DNA of 64,000 bases from CAURNT01 sp963539215 (GTDB lineage: Bacteria > Fusobacteriota > Fusobacteriia > Fusobacteriales > Leptotrichiaceae). The position numbers and the translations under genes were made by a program. Of this stretch, positions 19,169 to 25,978 are shown in pieces; the first letter of the stretch is position 1; each line of letters opens with the position of its first letter. The stretch is taken from positions 124,001-188,000 of the forward strand of contig CAUTJT010000001.1 in assembly GCA_963539215.1 (NCBI GenBank), given 5' to 3'. Under the pieces are notes generated by a model, which was given only the letters and a program-made list of their open reading frames with translations, searched no databases and was not told the origin of the DNA.

Positions 19169-19734
19169 TGAAAAAAATATATATTTTAATAACACTTTTA
19201 TTATCAAGTCTTTCATTTTCATTAGGTATATTTGAAAAACCTAATAAAGAGGCACATACTTGGTATACTTTTCAAGAAGTAGCAAAAAAAATGGATCAAA
19301 TAAAACCTTATGATTTAGTAGTTTTAGATGTTGGTCCTGTATTATTCCAAAAATATGGACATATATTTGTAGTAAATAAAGATAAAAAATTTGTTGAAAT
19401 AAAAGGAGCAGATAACATTTTCGCAGATGAGCCTATATATGAATTTTTTAAATTAAATAGAAAAATAACTATATTTAGATATAAAGAAATTGATGATAAA
19501 TTAAGAGATGTTCTAGAAGAAGATGTTAAAAAATATTATAACAAAGAATATTCTATACTTTCCACTTCTAGTTCTGAAGATATAAACTCTTATTGTAGTA
19601 AATTTGTCTATACTTTATTTTTAGATGCTGGTAAAAAATTAAATAGAGATACTAGACTATTCCCTGATAAGTTCCCTATATTACCATTTGATTTTTTAGA
19701 AACTAAAACTTTAGATAACATAGTTCTTAAATAA
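19168..19734 (+). CDS. Exported YiiX-like permuted papain-fold hydrolase (copy 1)
   Basis: This 188-aa protein has a signal peptide (MKKIYILITLLLSSLSFS). It is followed by a domain resembling permuted NlpC/P60 (YiiX/YaeF-like) cysteine hydrolases. A histidine lies in FQKYGHIFVV, a conserved glutamate in KFVEIKG, and the cysteine nucleophile in NSYCSKFVYTL near the C-terminus. The order His-Glu-Cys is the permuted arrangement. Family members cut peptide, amide or lipid bonds; the substrate here is unknown. Its ribosome site AAGGAG lies in the end of pcrA, and the next gene is a paralogue starting right after its stop. Confidence 0.6.
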   Translation: MKKIYILITLLLSSLSFSLGIFEKPNKEAHTWYTFQEVAKKMDQIKPYDLVVLDVGPVLFQKYGHIFVVNKDKKFVEIKGADNIFADEPIYEFFKLNRKITIFRYKEIDDKLRDVLEEDVKKYYNKEYSILSTSSSEDINSYCSKFVYTLFLDAGKKLNRDTRLFPDKFPILPFDFLETKTLDNIVLK

Positions 19735-20271
19735 ATGAAAAAGTTATTGTTACTACTGATATTTTTATCAAATTTTTCTTTATCTAATACAAAATGGTAT
19801 AGTTTCAGGGAATTAATAGAAAATAAAAATAAAATACAACCTTTTGATATTATAGTATTATCTAAAGGAGATAAATTATTTCAATCATGGGGACATTGCT
19901 TTTTAGTTAATGAAGATATGAAATTAATAGAATTTAAAAATTATGGAGATGATTTTGTAGATAATCCTTTTTATTCTTTCTACTATATTAATAATAGAGA
20001 GGTTTCTATATTTAGATATAGAAACATGAATAATGAGTTAAAAGATAAATTAAGTAAATTATTACCTAATTATTATAACAAAGTTTATTCTGTTTTCACT
20101 TCAAGTGATTCAGAAAATTTAGCTTCTTATTGTAGTAAATTTATATATACTCTCTATAAAGACGCCGGAAAAGAAATGGGTGAAAATATAGAATTAGTAA
20201 ATGAATCATGGCCTATATTACCTTATGATTTTATAAAAAGTTCACAACTTGAAAATATAAGATTAGATTAA
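19735..20271 (+). CDS. Exported YiiX-like permuted papain-fold hydrolase (copy 2)
   Basis: This tandem paralogue of the preceding gene is 178 aa with signal peptide MKKLLLLLIFLSNFSLS. The same landmarks are kept: FQSWGHCFLV, KLIEFKN and ASYCSKFIYTLYKDAG, plus the shared ending WPILPYDF. Its ATG follows the upstream TAA with no gap and no clear Shine-Dalgarno, so translation probably depends on coupling. The two copies have diverged considerably outside the catalytic segments, which points to an old duplication and possibly different substrates. Confidence 0.6.
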   Translation: MKKLLLLLIFLSNFSLSNTKWYSFRELIENKNKIQPFDIIVLSKGDKLFQSWGHCFLVNEDMKLIEFKNYGDDFVDNPFYSFYYINNREVSIFRYRNMNNELKDKLSKLLPNYYNKVYSVFTSSDSENLASYCSKFIYTLYKDAGKEMGENIELVNESWPILPYDFIKSSQLENIRLD

Positions 20272-20286
20272 AATTAATCTAATCTT
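20259..20286. terminator. Bidirectional terminator between convergent genes
   Basis: AAGATTAGATTAA and TTAATCTAATCTT form a perfect 13-bp arm pair separated by two bases, with T6 on the plus side. It overlaps the stop regions of both convergent genes. Confidence 0.8.
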
Positions 20287-20986
20287 TTTTCCATATATTA
20301 AATATTTTTTTTGTGTAAGGATTTTTATTATCTCCTCTTTCAATAACAACCCCATCTTTAAGAACTAATATATCATCAGTTAAAAATTTTAATATAGATA
20401 TATTATGAGTAATAAATAATATAGTTTTATTCATATTTTCTGAAATTTCTCTAATTATTTTAACTATCTCTATTTGCAAATCTATATCTAAAGAAGATAT
20501 AGATTCATCAAAAATCAAAATTTCGGGATCAAATAAAAGAATTCTAGCTATATTTAGCCTTTGTTTTTCTCCTCCAGATAGCTTATTAGATTTAATATCC
20601 ACATCTAAATAATCTAATTTTAGTAATTTTAAAATTTCTTTTATTTTTTCATTGTTAATCTTTTTCTTTTTTATTTGAAAAGGTTCATAAAGTATTTCTT
20701 TCATACTCATACAAGGATTTAAAGCCGTAGTATAATCTTGTAATACTATAGATATTTTTCTATAATACTCTTTATTTAAATATTCTCTAATTTCTTTATT
20801 ATCAACATATACTTTACCTTTATATGTATCTATTTTTTTCATAAGAATATTAGCAATACTGGTTTTACCTCCACCACTTTCACCAATTATAGCCAATATT
20901 TTATTTTTAGCCAACTCAAAAGATATATTTTTTAAAATTTCTTTATTTTCTATACTTAAATTTACATTTTTAAAAACTATCATCAT
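20279..20986 (-). CDS. ABC transporter ATP-binding protein, dipeptide/nickel type (second NBD)
   Basis: This 235-aa nucleotide-binding subunit has Walker A IGESGGGKTSIAN, signature KLSGGEKQRLNIARIL and Walker B ILIFDESISSLD, with the H-loop at LFITHN. It lacks the ~80-residue oligopeptide C-terminal domain of DppF/OppF and is nearer NikE in length. Start MMIVFKNVN overlaps the upstream gene by 17 bases. It is the last gene of a four-gene transporter operon. Confidence 0.85.
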   Translation of the reverse strand: MMIVFKNVNLSIENKEILKNISFELAKNKILAIIGESGGGKTSIANILMKKIDTYKGKVYVDNKEIREYLNKEYYRKISIVLQDYTTALNPCMSMKEILYEPFQIKKKKINNEKIKEILKLLKLDYLDVDIKSNKLSGGEKQRLNIARILLFDPEILIFDESISSLDIDLQIEIVKIIREISENMNKTILFITHNISILKFLTDDILVLKDGVVIERGDNKNPYTKKIFNIWKKD

Positions 20987-21683
20987 TTACCTCTAAAATA
21001 TTTTTTATACTTTTTACATATTCATTATTTTTATTAATTAGGCCTAAATAATTCCCTTCATATATTTTTTTACCATTTTCTATATATACTATTTTATCTG
21101 AAATATATTTAATAACATTAGGACTATGAGTTATTACTAATAAAGAAATATTAGTATCTTTCAATATTTTAAATATTTCATATTCATTTATAGGATCTAA
21201 ATTTGATGAAATTTCATCACATATTATAACACTAGGATTAAGTGATATTATCATAGCTATTACAATTCTTTGCTTTTCTCCACCAGATAATTCAAATGGA
21301 TATTTATCCAATACTTTCTCACTTAAATTAACTTTTGATAATATATTTTTAGAATATTCCAACAAATTTTCCCTTGTACATATTTTATGATAAATTAAAG
21401 CTTCAAAAAACTGTTTTTTTATTTTTAATACAGGATTTAAAGACTTCTCTATATCCTGAAATATCATACATATATCTTTACCTTTAGTAAATATTTCTTT
21501 ATCATTAACAAATATATTACCTTTATATTCTAATTTAGATATCCCCATTATAGCTCTTGCAATACATGTTTTACCACTACCTGATGGACCAATTAAAGTT
21601 ACTACTTCCCCTTTATTTATTTCAAAACTAATATTTTCTAATATATCTTTTATATTTAATTTATCAATTTTTAATACCTTCAT
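20970..21683 (-). CDS. ABC transporter ATP-binding protein, dipeptide/nickel type (first NBD)
   Basis: This 237-aa partner ATPase has Walker A IGPSGSGKTCIAR, signature ELSGGEKQRIVIAMI, Walker B VIICDEISSNLD, and LLVITHSP. Like its neighbour it is short (NikD-like) and lacks the C-terminal oligo_HPY extension. GGAGGGATAA precedes the ATG, and the start overlaps the permease gene by 20 bases. The two ATPases presumably form a heterodimer under the two permeases encoded upstream. The substrate cannot be read from the sequence: a peptide, nickel or a metal-chelate are the usual options. Confidence 0.85.
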   Translation of the reverse strand: MKVLKIDKLNIKDILENISFEINKGEVVTLIGPSGSGKTCIARAIMGISKLEYKGNIFVNDKEIFTKGKDICMIFQDIEKSLNPVLKIKKQFFEALIYHKICTRENLLEYSKNILSKVNLSEKVLDKYPFELSGGEKQRIVIAMIISLNPSVIICDEISSNLDPINEYEIFKILKDTNISLLVITHSPNVIKYISDKIVYIENGKKIYEGNYLGLINKNNEYVKSIKNILEVNDDSF

Positions 21684-22440
21684 TTATCCCTCCAAATATT
21701 AAGGTTAACCCTATTATACTAAAACTTGTAACAAAAAATTGTATAGGAGAAACTAATAAATTAGAAAAACCTGTAGATAATAAGTTACCAAGAGAAGCTC
21801 TAGGTAAACTTACTCCAACCCCCATAAAAGACAATACTGTTTCAGAAAATATTATTCCAGGTACCATAAGACTTGCCTTAACTAAAACTATATCAAATAT
21901 ATTAGGTAATATATGTTTTTTAAATATATATATACTATTAGCACCCATAATACGTGATATATAGACAAAACTTTGTATTTTAATTTTATTAACTTCATTT
22001 TTAACAAAAATTATCATACGTAAACTCCTTGTTAAAGTTAATGCAAATATTAATATCCAAAATTTATTTCCCATAAACATAACTATAAAAAGGGTAATTA
22101 TTAAACTAGGTATAGACATAAATACTTCTATAATATATGAAATAATATGCTCTATTTTTTTTGAATAATATGCAACTAAAAAACCTATTACTATGCCTAT
22201 ACTAACTGATAAGGCATAAACTATTAGTATTATAAAAATAGTAATCATTAATCCTTGAGTTAATCTTGAAAGTATATCACGCCCTAAAATATCAGTACCT
22301 AAAATATGCCCCTTTTTAAATATTCCAAGATTTGTATTTTCTAAATCCTGTAAATAAGGATCAAATTTATTAAACATTTTTTCTAAAATTATTATAAGAA
22401 AAAATATTATCATAATATATATATTTCTTTTTTTAAACAT
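21664..22440 (-). CDS. ABC transporter permease, DppC/NikC type
   Basis: This 258-aa membrane protein has an N-terminal segment then five to six predicted spans. The family motif is GHILGTDILGRDILSRLTQGL, and the EAA-like loop includes YISRIMGANSIYIFKKHILPN. SFMGVGVSLPRASLGNLLSTG near the C-terminus is typical of DppC-like subunits. GGAAGAG precedes the ATG; it overlaps the DppB-type gene by eight bases. It forms the translocation path with the upstream permease. Confidence 0.88.
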   Translation of the reverse strand: MFKKRNIYIMIIFFLIIILEKMFNKFDPYLQDLENTNLGIFKKGHILGTDILGRDILSRLTQGLMITIFIILIVYALSVSIGIVIGFLVAYYSKKIEHIISYIIEVFMSIPSLIITLFIVMFMGNKFWILIFALTLTRSLRMIIFVKNEVNKIKIQSFVYISRIMGANSIYIFKKHILPNIFDIVLVKASLMVPGIIFSETVLSFMGVGVSLPRASLGNLLSTGFSNLLVSPIQFFVTSFSIIGLTLIFGGINEGIKN

Positions 22441-23377
22441 CTCTTCCTACCCTTCTATCTAAAAAACTAATACATATATCCATTAAAGTAAATAATGTCG
22501 TTAAAATTACAGTATAAAATAAAGTTAGTCCTACCACCATAGAATAATCCCTATCAATAATAGAACTCGTATAGTATCTCCCTAGTCCTGGTATACCAAA
22601 TAAATTTTCAACTACAAAAGAACCAGTAACTATAGATACAAAATATGGTGTTAACATACTAAGTAATGAGGGAAAAATATTTTTAAAAATATGGTTTAAA
22701 ACTACATATTTAATATCAAGACCTTTTGAAAGTGCAAATTCTACATATTCCTTATCTAATTCATTCTCTATTTTTCTTGATAATATTCTTATAATAATAC
22801 AAGTTAAAAATACAGATAAAGTAATTGTTGGGAAAAGTTTTTGTAATTCATTATCAAAACCAATAATGGATATATTATAAAAAGGAAGATTTAACTTATC
22901 TATCAAAATTCCTTTGTAGAAAAAAACTAAAAATGTTTGAATTAGACCTGCTATTACAAAACTTGGTATAGAAATTAATATAGATACAATATAGTAAATA
23001 TACCTATACTTTTTATTTATAGCAAGCTTTACGCCTAAAGGTAAACCTATAAGAAAAGAAAGAAGTAAAACTCTTATTGATAATTCTAAAGAAATGGGAA
23101 AATTTTTAATTATTACATCACTAACTTTCCTTCCTTCATATTTCATAGAATATCCTAAATTACCTTTACTAATGTTAGAAATGTATTCAATATATTGATC
23201 TTTTAAACTAAGATCTAAACTATATTTTTTTATAAACTCTTCTTTTAATACTTCATCTACCTCACTATCATTATATATATAACTATTAGGTAGGCTATGA
23301 ATAATATAAAATGTTATACTTACAACAGTAAATATTACCATTATACTCTTAATTATTCTTTTTAATATATATTTCAA
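22433..23377 (-). CDS. ABC transporter permease, DppB/NikB type
   Basis: First gene of the transporter operon. It begins LKYILKRIIKSIMVIFTVV, the standard DppB N-terminus, and includes DQYIEYISNISKGNLGYSM and the EAA loop region KGLDIKYVVLNHIFKN, then VENLFGIPGLGRYYTSSI. A TTG start at 23377 (314 aa) is preferred because GGAG lies about eight bases upstream. The GTG that opens the longer frame overlaps that site. No solute-binding protein gene lies in or next to the operon, so the receptor must be encoded elsewhere or is missing. Confidence 0.87.
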   Translation of the reverse strand: MKYILKRIIKSIMVIFTVVSITFYIIHSLPNSYIYNDSEVDEVLKEEFIKKYSLDLSLKDQYIEYISNISKGNLGYSMKYEGRKVSDVIIKNFPISLELSIRVLLLSFLIGLPLGVKLAINKKYRYIYYIVSILISIPSFVIAGLIQTFLVFFYKGILIDKLNLPFYNISIIGFDNELQKLFPTITLSVFLTCIIIRILSRKIENELDKEYVEFALSKGLDIKYVVLNHIFKNIFPSLLSMLTPYFVSIVTGSFVVENLFGIPGLGRYYTSSIIDRDYSMVVGLTLFYTVILTTLFTLMDICISFLDRRVGRDV

Positions 23378-23397
23378 AAAAATCACTCCAAAAAAAA

Positions 23398-23419
23398 CTA
23401 TCTCCTAAAAAAGAGATAG
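23398..23419 (-). terminator. Terminator of the cold-shock gene
   Basis: CTATCTC and GAGATAG form a 7-bp stem around an eight-base loop, followed on the minus strand by TTTTTTT. Confidence 0.8.
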
Positions 23420-23444
23420 CCAAACTAATTCTATATATCTTCAA

Positions 23445-23642
23445 CTATTTAGAAACTACGTTTGTTGCTTGTGGTCCTTTTTCTCCGTCTTCCACGTCGA
23501 ATTCTACTTCTTCACCTTCAGAAACAGTTTTAAAACCACTTTTGTTTATTTTTGAGAAGTGTAAGAAATAATCATTTCCATCTTCTCCAGAAATAAATCC
23601 AAAACCTTTTTTTTCGTTAAACCATTTTACTTTACCTAACAA
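23445..23642 (-). CDS. Cold-shock protein, CspA family
   Basis: This 65-aa single-domain nucleic-acid chaperone has both RNA-binding motifs: KGFGFI (RNP1) and DYFLHFS (RNP2 equivalent), with VKWFNEKKG at the start and GPQATNV at the end. The TTG start at 23642 has AGGAGG eight bases upstream. A nearer ATG (23647) lies only two bases from that site and hits a stop after three codons. The gene has its own promoter and terminator and a leader with a small inverted repeat. Confidence 0.93.
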   Translation of the reverse strand: MLGKVKWFNEKKGFGFISGEDGNDYFLHFSKINKSGFKTVSEGEEVEFDVEDGEKGPQATNVVSK

Positions 23643-23685
23643 AACATTTCCTCCTATCCAACAGGAATTTTCCTATCTGTAATAT

Positions 23686-23713
23686 ATTATACCTTAAAAA
23701 TAATAAAAGTCAA
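23686..23713 (-). promoter_or_regulatory. Promoter of the cold-shock gene
   Basis: On the minus strand TTGACT (23708-23713) and TATAAT (23686-23691) are 16 bases apart. A leader of about 40 bases follows, containing AGGAA/TTCCT (23663-23674) before the ribosome site. Confidence 0.75.
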
Positions 23714-23757
23714 TACTATGTAAAAAAACTTTATAAAAAATTGTCATTATAAAGAAA

Positions 23758-23782
23758 AGAAGAAAGTAAAAAACTTCCTTCT
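23758..23782 (-). terminator. Terminator of the two-partner secretion operon
   Basis: On the minus strand AGAAGGAAGT-TTTTT-ACTTTCTTCT makes a 10-bp stem with one G-U pair and then TTTC. It overlaps the stop codon of the TpsB-like gene. Confidence 0.6.
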
Positions 23783-24914
23783 AAAATATATTATATTTCA
23801 AATTAAATAACCACTTTAACTCTTTATCATAGTTTAATGATGTATCTAAGCTTATATTTTCAAAACTACTCTTTAATCCCATCTTTATTATTGGATTAAT
23901 ATTAACATAATCTGTATTAAATCCAGCTTCTGTATATATTGCCTTATAGTTTAATTTACCTTTAACATTTAAACTACTATTTCTTCTTTCTATAACACTT
24001 TTAACATCAAGTCCTATACTTGTATCATTATCTAATTGTTTACTTAATGACATATCAGTATTTAATATATGTTTTATATACGGTAAGTATCTTTGTAAAT
24101 ATATACTTTCTATCTTTATACCTTCTTCTATATATTCTATACCTAACCCTATATCTGTTATATTATCTACAGTTAATAATACATCTTCTAAATTACTTTC
24201 CTTATGTGTATATGAATACTTCCCTATTAAATTTATCTTATTCTTCTTTTCCCTATATACCTCATACTTTATCTTTGTATCTAGCTTGTTTTCACTCCCA
24301 CTTATATCATATATATCATTATTACCTATTATTGATTTCTTATAGTAACTATTATTATATGTTATATAGTATTCTCTATCTCTTATCGGAAATGATATAT
24401 CTATATTTAAATTATTATTTATTCTTGCTTTTTCTAAACTTGATATATCTTTTTCTTTTATACTTTCTCCTATACCTAATTCTTCCTTTTCTTCTCTTAT
24501 TGGATTTTTAGGACTTACAAATGTATATGATATATTTACATTTTCATTTAATATTATTCCTGAACTTCCTAATTCTATATTATATCTATATATTCCATCT
24601 TCTATACTATTTCCATAATTATCTACTCCTACACTTAATGTTAAAGAATTTGATTTCTTTTTATTATTTACTAGTATATTTATATGTCCTTCTTTTTCTG
24701 ATGGTTCTATATCTACTTTTACATCATTACTTTTACTAAATTTAAAGTTATCTACTAATCTATCTATTTTTGATATGTTTAGTTCTTCTCCTTTTTGTAT
24801 TGTGGAGTTATAGTATAGTTCATTACTATCACTTATTCCATTATACTTTATATCATCTATTATATTGTTTCCATTACTTATTATTGGTAAAAGTAATAAC
24901 AGATATTTTTTCAT
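23781..24914 (-). CDS. Short TpsB-like outer-membrane transporter (two-partner secretion / CdiB-like)
   Basis: The 377-aa chain has signal peptide MKKYLLLLLPIISNG. A single POTRA-like domain (about 18-83) ends in VDIEPSEKEGHINILV. The barrel entry SLTLSVGVDNYGNSIEDGIYRYNIEL matches the ShlB/TpsB 'VDN-G' hallmark. The C-terminus alternates in barrel fashion and ends LKYNIF. Family members are usually 550-600 aa with two POTRA domains and a VRGY/F motif; here one POTRA is missing and I see no VRGF-type motif. It lies downstream of the TpsA and candidate immunity genes on the same strand, behind an AAAGGACTT ribosome site, and presumably exports TpsA. Confidence 0.7.
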   Translation of the reverse strand: MKKYLLLLLPIISNGNNIIDDIKYNGISDSNELYYNSTIQKGEELNISKIDRLVDNFKFSKSNDVKVDIEPSEKEGHINILVNNKKKSNSLTLSVGVDNYGNSIEDGIYRYNIELGSSGIILNENVNISYTFVSPKNPIREEKEELGIGESIKEKDISSLEKARINNNLNIDISFPIRDREYYITYNNSYYKKSIIGNNDIYDISGSENKLDTKIKYEVYREKKNKINLIGKYSYTHKESNLEDVLLTVDNITDIGLGIEYIEEGIKIESIYLQRYLPYIKHILNTDMSLSKQLDNDTSIGLDVKSVIERRNSSLNVKGKLNYKAIYTEAGFNTDYVNINPIIKMGLKSSFENISLDTSLNYDKELKWLFNLKYNIF

Positions 24915-24997
24915 TTAAGTCCTTTCTACCTTATCGCAAAGATAAATGTTTTTTTATTTTATAAATAATTTAATTATATTAATTTCTAAATATACAT

Positions 24998-25978
24998 TTA
25001 TTCAAATTTAATATATGTAGAAATATATTTCCCATTGCATAAATAATTCCTTATTTCTTTGTCTCCATTTATATAATATACTGTAGAATCATAAGATAAA
25101 ACTCCTTCTTTTCTAACCCTTACTTCTATTTCTCCTGTTTCATAAAATTTTACCCAATCTCCATTTTCTACAGGATTAGCTAATGTATAGTCTTTTGTTA
25201 TTTCAAACTCATAATATCTTTTAATATCATCTTCATAATAACTTAAGTTTATTGTATTTTCTTTAATGTTTTCTATTTTTCTCATACTAAATCTTTTTCC
25301 ATTAACATACAAACTCTTATCTACTATATTTCCATTTTCTTTTATTGTAATACTACCTCCTGATTTAAGTCCTTTATACATTCCATATTCTTCTTTTGAA
25401 CCATATCCCAAAATATCTATTTTAGTTTGATCTATTTTTACTTCATGTCCTTCTCCATCATAATAACCAAAACTTTCTTTTTCAATTTCATAGAAAGGTA
25501 TTTTTATTTTTTTATTTCCTATAAATATCTCAATTATTAATTTAGATGGATTGCAAAATATTGATACACTAATTTCATTATTTTTATAAATTTTAAAGGA
25601 AAAATGATCAAAATATTTATTAAAATCTAAAGTGAATTTTTTTTCGCCATTAACATATAATCCTTTTTTAAAATTTTCACCAAATTCTTCATACTCATTA
25701 TATACACCATATATTTTACCATCTTTATATATAGCTCTAACTTCATTGTCCCACATCGGATCATCATAATCATACATTTTAAATTTACTAACCCCATGTT
25801 TAACTCCTTTTAAAATATAACTTTTTTCTACAGCAACCATCCAAATATATTTTGTATTATCTTCTTCATCTGTATCATAAACATAATATAATTTCTTGAA
25901 ATAATTACTATTAAAAATAGCATCTATTAACTTATATTCAAGATTTTCTAAAACTAATGCCTCTTTTAATATTTCCAT
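24998..25978 (-). CDS. Candidate immunity protein, MORN-like repeats
   Basis: This 326-aa protein has no signal peptide and no recognised enzyme motif. It contains loosely repeated units of the kind G-x-Y/F-NGxK, such as KGLYVNGEKKF, KSLYVNGKRFSM and GDWVKFYETGEIEVRVRKEG, reminiscent of MORN repeats. Its ATG overlaps the stop of the 1772-aa TpsA gene by one base (TAATG), with GAGGAG directly upstream. A small cytoplasmic protein coupled to the toxin end of a CdiA-like gene is the expected place for an immunity factor. The role is inferred from position only, and its size is large for an immunity protein. It could instead be an effector or a chaperone. Confidence 0.5.
   Translation of the reverse strand: MEILKEALVLENLEYKLIDAIFNSNYFKKLYYVYDTDEEDNTKYIWMVAVEKSYILKGVKHGVSKFKMYDYDDPMWDNEVRAIYKDGKIYGVYNEYEEFGENFKKGLYVNGEKKFTLDFNKYFDHFSFKIYKNNEISVSIFCNPSKLIIEIFIGNKKIKIPFYEIEKESFGYYDGEGHEVKIDQTKIDILGYGSKEEYGMYKGLKSGGSITIKENGNIVDKSLYVNGKRFSMRKIENIKENTINLSYYEDDIKRYYEFEITKDYTLANPVENGDWVKFYETGEIEVRVRKEGVLSYDSTVYYINGDKEIRNYLCNGKYISTYIKFE

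Noticed and set aside
24020..24964. Three plus-strand Tyr/Leu-rich frames opposite the TpsB-like gene
   Set aside because: They look like membrane proteins only because antisense of Asn/Ile/Lys codons reads as Leu/Tyr/Phe. No ribosome sites or promoters.
24915..24997. Terminator between the candidate immunity gene and the TpsB-like gene
   Set aside because: The short TTATC/GATAA stem has its T run on the plus strand only, so it would not stop minus-strand transcription.
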